Of a stretch of 64,000 nt of DNA, positions 59,570 through 64,000 are shown in pieces (within the stretch, counting starts at the first letter, position 1; each line of letters starts with the position of its first letter). A program made the translations under genes and the position numbers. The notes under the pieces are model-generated. The model saw nothing but the letters and a program-made list of their open reading frames with translations. It was not told the DNA's origin and searched no databases. The DNA is from UBA1952 sp965200035 (lineage in GTDB: Bacteria; Bacteroidota; Bacteroidia; Chitinophagales; Chitinophagaceae): positions 2,852,001 through 2,916,000 of the forward strand of contig OZ241334.1 of the NCBI GenBank assembly GCA_965200035.1, in the 5' to 3' direction.

Positions 59570-60049
59570 ATGAAAAAAGTATTATTCTCAGTAGCTGCCC
59601 TTCTGGTAATGGCGCTCACCCTCACAAGCTGCGGTGGCGGCGGACCAAAGGCAAATGCAGAGAAATTCCTGAATGGCCTTTATCATATGGATTTTGCTGC
59701 TGCTAAGGAAGTATCTACAGACGAAACCAAGAAGCAGGTAGAAGCTTATGAGCAAATGATGGGTATGATGCAACAAAATGCAAAAGATGAAGCCAAGAAG
59801 ATCAAGGTAGAAGTAATGGAGCCGAAAGTAGAAGGCGAGAATGCAACCGTTGAGTACAAGCTGAGCAATGATCCTACTGCCAAGACCCTGAAAATGGTGA
59901 AGAAAGATGGCAAATGGCTGGCTGCATGGAGTAAGATGGATATGGGCGGCGCTAACATGGGCGAGCAAGGCGCACCTGCTGCTGCACCGGCAACAATGAG
60001 CACTGATACAATGGCTGCTCCTGCTGCAGACACCACAATGGCTAAGTAA
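59570..60049 (+). CDS. DUF4878-like lipoprotein
   Basis: 159 residues. The signal ends in the lipobox LTSC (Cys21) followed by a flexible GGGG run. The folded part (about 28-125) has the NTF2-like DUF4878 outline: KANAEKFLNGLYHMDFAAAKEVSTDETKKQ, a Met/Lys-rich helix (QMMGMMQQNAKDEAKK), then VEYKLSNDPTAKTLKMVKKDGKWLAAW. The tail is low-complexity Ala/Pro/Thr/Met. Role unknown; probably an abundant envelope lipoprotein given the strong promoter and terminator. Confidence 0.75.
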   Translation: MKKVLFSVAALLVMALTLTSCGGGGPKANAEKFLNGLYHMDFAAAKEVSTDETKKQVEAYEQMMGMMQQNAKDEAKKIKVEVMEPKVEGENATVEYKLSNDPTAKTLKMVKKDGKWLAAWSKMDMGGANMGEQGAPAAAPATMSTDTMAAPAADTTMAK

Positions 60050-60067
60050 GCAATCATCCGATAAAAA

Positions 60068-60109
60068 ATAAAAGAGAACGGCTGCCTTCTGGCAGCCGTT
60101 CTCTTTTAT
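60068..60109 (+). terminator. Very strong terminator, 19-bp perfect stem
   Basis: ATAAAAGAGAACGGCTGCC (60068-60086) pairs perfectly with GGCAGCCGTTCTCTTTTAT (60091-60109) around TTCT. It ends the DUF4878-like lipoprotein gene. Confidence 0.92.
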
Positions 60110-60136
60110 GGAAAACAAGCCACCACACAGGCTTCT

Positions 60137-60165
60137 TTGACTTTTACCTTTTGACTTTTACCTTT
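60137..60165. repeat. 14-bp tandem duplication upstream of the SpmAB-like gene
   Basis: TTTGACTTTTACCT occurs twice in direct succession (60137-60150, 60151-60164). It lies within 35 bp of the next ATG and could affect promoter or start-site use by slippage. Confidence 0.55.
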
Positions 60166-60170
60166 AGCGA

Positions 60171-61436
60171 ATGCTCAATTACATCTGGGTTGCCTTCTTC
60201 ATCATCGGTTTTATCGTAGCGCTGGCCAAAACCATCTTCATGCCCGGACAGGCCGGACTGATGACAGATATGCTCAACGGTATATTCGGCAGTGCCAAAA
60301 CCGGATTCGAGATTTCACTCGGCCTTACCGGTATGATGACTCTTTGGCTGGGTATTATGAAAATCGGGGAGAAGGCGGGTATCATTAACCTGTTGGCCAA
60401 AGGCGTTGCACCCCTGTTCCGCACTTTGTTTAAAGGTATTCCCAAAGATCACCCGGCTTACGGCAGTATTACCATGAATCTTTCGGCCTCTATGCTCGGC
60501 CTCGACAATGCAGCTACACCGCTCGGCCTCAAAGCAATGGGCGAATTGCAGGAGTTGAATCCGGATAAAGAGCGCGCATCCGATGCGCAGATTATGTTTC
60601 TGGTGCTCAATACGGCGGGATTGGTACTCGTTCCTTCATCCGTGATTGCCATCCGGCAAACGATGGCGCTGGAGCAGGGATTAAAAAACTTCAATGCGGC
60701 CGATATTTTCCTACCTACCCTGATGGCTACTTTTATTGCCTTTGTATCGGGGATGCTCATTGTAGCGGCTTACCAGCGCATCAATATCTTTAAGCTGCCG
60801 GTTCTGATCTTTATCGGAGGATTTGGCACGCTCATAGGCCTTATTTACTGGTACGTGCAGCACTTACTGGCTACCGGGCACACTACGGATGAGGTGAGCC
60901 GTACAGTGGGTACCATTGGCAGCACCGTCATCCTGCTGATCATTATACTGTTTATTACAGCAGGCGCTATTCAGAAGCAGAATGTGTACGATCACTTTGT
61001 TGAAGGCGCAAAGGAAGGATTTAACGTAGCGGTGCGCATCATTCCCTATCTGGTAGGAATGCTGATTGCCATCTCCGTTTTCAGGACTTCAGGCTGTATG
61101 GATTTTATTGTACAGGGAATTGCCCATGCCGCGGCGTTGTGTGGATTGCCCACAGATTTTGTCCCCACTGTCCCCATTATGCTGATGAAGCCATTGAGCG
61201 GTGCCGGCGCGCGCGGCCTTATGGTAGATGTAATGAAAACTCATGGCGTAGCTTCCTTTCCCGGCAAGCTGGCAGCGATTATTCAGGGAACTACAGAAAC
61301 CACATTTTACGTACTGGCCGTTTATTTTGGCAGCGTAGGTGTTAAAAATTCCCGCTATGCACTGGCCTGTGGCCTCCTTGCCGATCTGGTAGGAATGGTT
61401 GCTGCAATTATTTTAGGCTATCTCTTTTTTCATTAG
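60171..61436 (+). CDS. Nucleoside-recognition (SpmA/SpmB-like) membrane protein
   Basis: 421 residues, about eight to ten hydrophobic helices, two Gate/nucleoside-recognition domains in one chain. The first half (MLNYIWVAFFIIGFIVALAK... LGIMKIGEKAGIINLLAKGVAPLFRTLFKGIPKDHPAYGSITMNLSASMLGLDNAATPLG) matches SpmA and the second (GFNVAVRIIPYLVGMLIAISVFR... PTVPIMLMKPLSGAGARGLMVDVMKTHG) matches SpmB. In Bacillus these are separate spore-maturation proteins; the fused form in non-sporulating Bacteroidota is of unknown substrate. Confidence 0.88.
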   Translation: MLNYIWVAFFIIGFIVALAKTIFMPGQAGLMTDMLNGIFGSAKTGFEISLGLTGMMTLWLGIMKIGEKAGIINLLAKGVAPLFRTLFKGIPKDHPAYGSITMNLSASMLGLDNAATPLGLKAMGELQELNPDKERASDAQIMFLVLNTAGLVLVPSSVIAIRQTMALEQGLKNFNAADIFLPTLMATFIAFVSGMLIVAAYQRINIFKLPVLIFIGGFGTLIGLIYWYVQHLLATGHTTDEVSRTVGTIGSTVILLIIILFITAGAIQKQNVYDHFVEGAKEGFNVAVRIIPYLVGMLIAISVFRTSGCMDFIVQGIAHAAALCGLPTDFVPTVPIMLMKPLSGAGARGLMVDVMKTHGVASFPGKLAAIIQGTTETTFYVLAVYFGSVGVKNSRYALACGLLADLVGMVAAIILGYLFFH

Positions 61437-61455
61437 CAGCGCAGCCTGGCACGAT

Positions 61456-61488
61456 CGTTGGTTTTTCAATTAATTCTTAAAACCAACG
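61456..61488. promoter_or_regulatory. 10-bp inverted repeat abutting the alcohol dehydrogenase start
   Basis: CGTTGGTTTT (61456-61465) pairs with AAAACCAACG (61479-61488) across 13 nt; the right arm ends 6 nt before the ATG at 61495. It could terminate the upstream gene, act as an operator, or fold over the start region. Confidence 0.6.
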
Positions 61489-61494
61489 AAGTCT

Positions 61495-62664
61495 ATGAAA
61501 GCAGCCGTATTCCATTCTCCAAGAAACATTACCTGCGATACTGTTGATGATCCAACAATCAAGGAATCAAGGGATATTATACTGAAAGTAACCTCTACTG
61601 CTATTTGCGGATCTGACCTGCATATCTACAGCGGTTCTTTGCCCCAGACGCGCCCGATGGTAATGGGCCATGAGTTTATGGGCATTGTGGAAGAAGTAGG
61701 TAAGGACATCAAAAACCTCAAGCGTGGCGACCGTGTAGTAGTGCCATTCCCTGTTGCCTGCGGACACTGCTTTTTCTGTAATCATGACGTGCCGGGCAAT
61801 TGTGAGAACAGCAATCCGGAGCATTATGGACCGGAAGGTGGCTTACTGACCGAGAAAGGCGGTGCCCTCTTTGGCTACAGCGATCTTTATGGAGGATACG
61901 ATGGTGGACAGGCGCAATATGTACGGGTTCCTTATGCCGATTTTGGTCCCCGCATCGTACCGGATAATCTTACAGATGAGCAGGTATTGTTCCTGACAGA
62001 TATTTTCCCGACCGGATACACCGGCATCGATTGGGGCGAGGTAAAAGGCGGTGAAACGGTAGCGATCTTCGGGTCGGGACCAGTAGGCATCATGGCGGCC
62101 AAAAGCGCATGGCTCAGGGGCGCAGGACGCGTAATCATCGTAGATACCCAACAATACCGGCTGGATAAAGCAGCAGCCACCGCTAATGCAGAAACGATTC
62201 TCTGGAACGACGGCGCAAAAGACGTGATTGAGCAGATACATGCCATGAGCAATGGCCGCGGAGCCGATGTATGTGTAGAAGCAGTAGGCTACGAACCAGA
62301 GCGCAATATGCTGGAAAAAGCCAAGGCGGTCATCAATATGGAAGTGGGTTCGCCAAAGGTGCTGGAAGCCTGTATGAGCGCTGTGCGCCGCAGTGGCATT
62401 GTATCGGTATTGGGCGTATATGGCTCACCGTATGACAACTTCCCGTTACATCAGTTCTTTGATAAGGGCATTACCCTGAAAGGCGGCCAAGCGCCGGCGC
62501 ACAAGCATATTGACAAGCTGCTGAGCTACGTTTCTGAAGGAAAAGTAAAGCTGGACGACATCATCACCCACCGCCTGCCGCTCAGCGAAGTAGCGCATGG
62601 TTATGACATCTTTAAGAAGAAAGAGGATGGCTGCGTAAAAGTTGTGCTGAATCCATGGGCGTAG
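61495..62664 (+). CDS. Zinc-dependent alcohol dehydrogenase (formaldehyde-dehydrogenase-like)
   Basis: 389 residues, medium-chain dehydrogenase. Catalytic zinc ligands are Cys38 (AICGSD), His59 and Glu60 (GHEF). The structural zinc lobe has Cys89, 92, 95 and 103. The Rossmann motif VAIFGSGPVGIMAA is near residue 190. The insert with NPEHYGPEGGLLTEKGGALFGYSDLYGGYDGGQAQYVRVPYAD and the later GYEPERNMLEKAKAVIN block match the glutathione-independent formaldehyde dehydrogenase/threonine-dehydrogenase-like branch. NAD-dependent oxidation of an alcohol or aldehyde is expected. A palindrome just before its ATG may regulate it. Confidence 0.88.
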   Translation: MKAAVFHSPRNITCDTVDDPTIKESRDIILKVTSTAICGSDLHIYSGSLPQTRPMVMGHEFMGIVEEVGKDIKNLKRGDRVVVPFPVACGHCFFCNHDVPGNCENSNPEHYGPEGGLLTEKGGALFGYSDLYGGYDGGQAQYVRVPYADFGPRIVPDNLTDEQVLFLTDIFPTGYTGIDWGEVKGGETVAIFGSGPVGIMAAKSAWLRGAGRVIIVDTQQYRLDKAAATANAETILWNDGAKDVIEQIHAMSNGRGADVCVEAVGYEPERNMLEKAKAVINMEVGSPKVLEACMSAVRRSGIVSVLGVYGSPYDNFPLHQFFDKGITLKGGQAPAHKHIDKLLSYVSEGKVKLDDIITHRLPLSEVAHGYDIFKKKEDGCVKVVLNPWA

Positions 62665-62685
62665 CCTATTGCCAGCGCCAGGTTT

Positions 62686-63270
62686 CTAAGTGCGCGCGGT
62701 AGTATTGATCCACTTTGGAGCAGCAGGAGCAATATATTCATTCATTTTTTGAAGCAGGATGGCTATGTCATTTTCAATGATCAGCCGTCCTGCATCATTT
62801 TGCGAGAGAAAGCCGGCAGTAGTCATTCCCTGAACAAACAGGTGCAGATGCTCATAATAATTATTAGTATTCAGCAATCCGATGGGCTTTCCATGTAGCC
62901 CAAGCTGCGCCCAGGTAAGCATTTCAAAAAGCTCTTCCATCGTGCCGAATCCGCCGGGCAGGGCAATGATCGCATCGCTGAGCTCGTGCATTTTCAGCTT
63001 CCGCTCATGCATGGTCTCTACAATAATCAGTTCTGTTAATCCCGTATGAGTAATCTCTTTGGTCTGTAAGAAAGATGGCAGCACGCCAATAACCCTGCCG
63101 CCTGCTTCCAGGGCACCATCAGCAACGGCGCCCATCAATCCTACACAAGCACCGCCATATACCACGTTATATTTCCCGGATGCGATTATGCGTCCGGCCT
63201 CGCGGGTAGCTGACATGTAGCTTTCTTCAAACCCGGAGGATGACCCACAGAATACGGCAATGCTTTTCAT
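62686..63270 (-). CDS. LOG family protein (TIGR00730, cytokinin-activating type)
   Basis: 194 residues. The Rossmann opening MKSIAVFCGSSSG is followed by VVYGGACVGLMGAVADGAL, the catalytic VETMHERK (Arg90 region) and the signature PGGFGTMEELFE (105-116). LOG enzymes release the free base and ribose-5-phosphate from nucleoside monophosphates (cytokinin or AMP type). In bacteria the role is generally nucleotide housekeeping. It converges with the alcohol dehydrogenase across 21 bp. Confidence 0.92.
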   Translation of the reverse strand: MKSIAVFCGSSSGFEESYMSATREAGRIIASGKYNVVYGGACVGLMGAVADGALEAGGRVIGVLPSFLQTKEITHTGLTELIIVETMHERKLKMHELSDAIIALPGGFGTMEELFEMLTWAQLGLHGKPIGLLNTNNYYEHLHLFVQGMTTAGFLSQNDAGRLIIENDIAILLQKMNEYIAPAAPKWINTTART

Positions 63271-63350
63271 GAAAATGAATATTAACAGGACACGAATGTA
63301 AGCGGCTTCTGTAGATCAGCCGGTTAAATTATCAGGAATGGTCTGTACGA

Positions 63351-63695
63351 TTAAAAGTATTGCCGGTAGGCGGAAAGATCATATCTGTCCCGGAGAGTGG
63401 TATCGTGCTCTGCGGCGCGCGCTTCTGCCTCGAGCGATATATTGTAATAGCCCACTTTCAGGTATTCCTGGAAATAAGTCCAGAGGAAGCGAAAAATGCC
63501 CAGGCGCTCATACTGCTCCACATGCTTCAATTCATGAAGCACCCACGACGGGCGCGCAAAAAACTGCTCTAAAGTAGCATTGTGCAAATGAATGGTATGA
63601 CCCAGCACCATTGCCACATGGCCATACCGCAGCTTGCGGGCGGCGAGGCGCGCCAGCCAGGAATGCTCGCGGATATACACCTTCGATTTCTTCAT
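63351..63695 (-). CDS. HExxH-containing DUF4157-like protein, 114 aa
   Basis: Start placed at 63695 (MKKSKVYIREHSWLARLAARKLR). It contains a metallopeptidase-like HELKH at residues 54-58 followed by VEQYERLG, and a downstream NISLEAEARAAE that could supply the third zinc ligand. The overall shape matches short Bacteroidota proteins related to DUF4157. No signal peptide is seen, so it is cytosolic or exported by other means. Protease activity is possible but untested. Confidence 0.72.
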   Translation of the reverse strand: MKKSKVYIREHSWLARLAARKLRYGHVAMVLGHTIHLHNATLEQFFARPSWVLHELKHVEQYERLGIFRFLWTYFQEYLKVGYYNISLEAEARAAEHDTTLRDRYDLSAYRQYF

Positions 63696-63715
63696 AAAAA
63701 ACTGTTGCAAAGAAA

Positions 63716-63738
63716 AAGCGCATCGTGCAGATGCGCTT
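63716..63738 (-). terminator. Terminator of the DUF6580 gene
   Basis: AAGCGCATC (63716-63724) pairs with GATGCGCTT (63730-63738) over a 5-nt loop; the minus strand continues in T residues. It lies 26 nt past the stop at 63765. Confidence 0.8.
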
Positions 63739-63764
63739 CATAATATTTATTGGAAAGAAGGAGC

Positions 63765-64000
63765 TTATACAAGCGCTTTCTGCATCCTGCTCATATAGCT
63801 GCGCTGAATGAGGTAATAACCGCCAAATAGCAGAGCGCTGAAACAAATCGTAGCAGCCAGTGAGCCTTGCAGGAAGGGCAGGCCATATACATAGGACTGA
63901 TAAAGACCTGCAGCGGTAAGCGGAAGTCCATAGCCACCGCCACTAATCCAGACCGCAAAGTTGGACAGCAGGAAGTAAGCAACCGGCGCAGCCAGAGAAG
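63765..64000 (-). CDS. DUF6580-type membrane protein, N-terminus cut by window edge
   Basis: The minus-strand frame enters from beyond 64000 and ends at 63765, 78 codons visible. The segment shows two hydrophobic helices with the family's conserved APVAYFLLSNFAVWISGGGYG, then GLPFLQGSLAATICFSALLFGGYYLIQR and a basic tail. DUF6580 proteins resemble small-molecule transporter S components, but the substrate is unknown. The start and upstream genes lie outside the window. Confidence 0.78.
   Translation of the reverse strand, partial: SLAAPVAYFLLSNFAVWISGGGYGLPLTAAGLYQSYVYGLPFLQGSLAATICFSALLFGGYYLIQRSYMSRMQKALV

Overview
The window looks like a chromosomal segment of a Bacteroidota bacterium, most likely Chitinophagales/Chitinophagaceae. 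The basis is several secreted proteins with type IX secretion (T9SS) C-terminal sorting domains, promoter-like TAnnTTTG boxes 20-40 nt ahead of many genes with no Shine-Dalgarno pattern, Bacteroidota-restricted families (GWxTD, WbqC, DUF2911, Porin_10, choice-of-anchor B), and a Bacteroidota-type tyrosine integrase. Identifications come from reading motifs and translations by eye; no database search was run.

Layout. 1-4390 looks like the end of an integrated element: a truncated LytS-type sensor kinase, an unknown membrane-anchored protein, a Crp/Fnr regulator, a secreted SRPBCC protein and a tyrosine integrase lie against the 3' end of tRNA-Ser(UGA). 4623-13003 has msrA, then a two-gene minus-strand operon of surface proteins: a 670-residue T9SS protein and a giant 1,856-residue repeat protein. 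13004-14134 is mostly AT-rich non-coding DNA with a hidden 48-residue lipoprotein gene. 14135-25134 is ordinary housekeeping and conserved content (GNAT, dapF, GWxTD, WbqC, Wzi/RemB-like outer-membrane protein, then a plus-strand run of dihydroorotase, a MutS-related ATPase, DUF1835, a membrane protein and a radical SAM protein). 25183-33489 holds a 1,161-residue outer-membrane protein, an acyltransferase, and a T9SS protein paired with a collagen-like protein. 33577-35899 has a DUF2256 mini-protein, a small lipoprotein and an ECF sigma factor overlapping an unusual membrane/barrel protein. 36104-43271 carries an MlaF-like ATPase, sucD, anmK, a TauE/SafE transporter, DUF3820, an SDR, a methyltransferase and DUF2911.

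Accessory spot at 43386-44647: a palindromic MITE-like repeat followed by an intact IS5-superfamily (IS427-type) element with terminal inverted repeats and TA target duplication. The transposase is split by a -1 frameshift at A7. The element interrupts a repeat-containing reading frame that is restored when it is removed on paper. 44621-48949 is a translationally coupled operon of a PIG-L deacetylase, a 42-residue membrane mini-protein and a sodium:solute symporter. 49095-64000 includes endonuclease III, an NTF2-like protein, a 322-residue prion-like low-complexity protein, a porin with a T9SS choice-of-anchor B protein, PNP, TonB, FolC, lipoproteins, a permuted NlpC/P60 hydrolase, a nucleoside-recognition transporter, a zinc alcohol dehydrogenase, a LOG-family protein, an HExxH protein and a truncated DUF6580 membrane protein.

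The strongest candidate for something undescribed is the low-complexity protein at 50441-51409. It is rich in Asn/Gly/Ser/Tyr/Arg and has no Leu, Ile, Val, Pro or Cys. I found no CRISPR array, recognised defence system, prophage or secondary-metabolite cluster.
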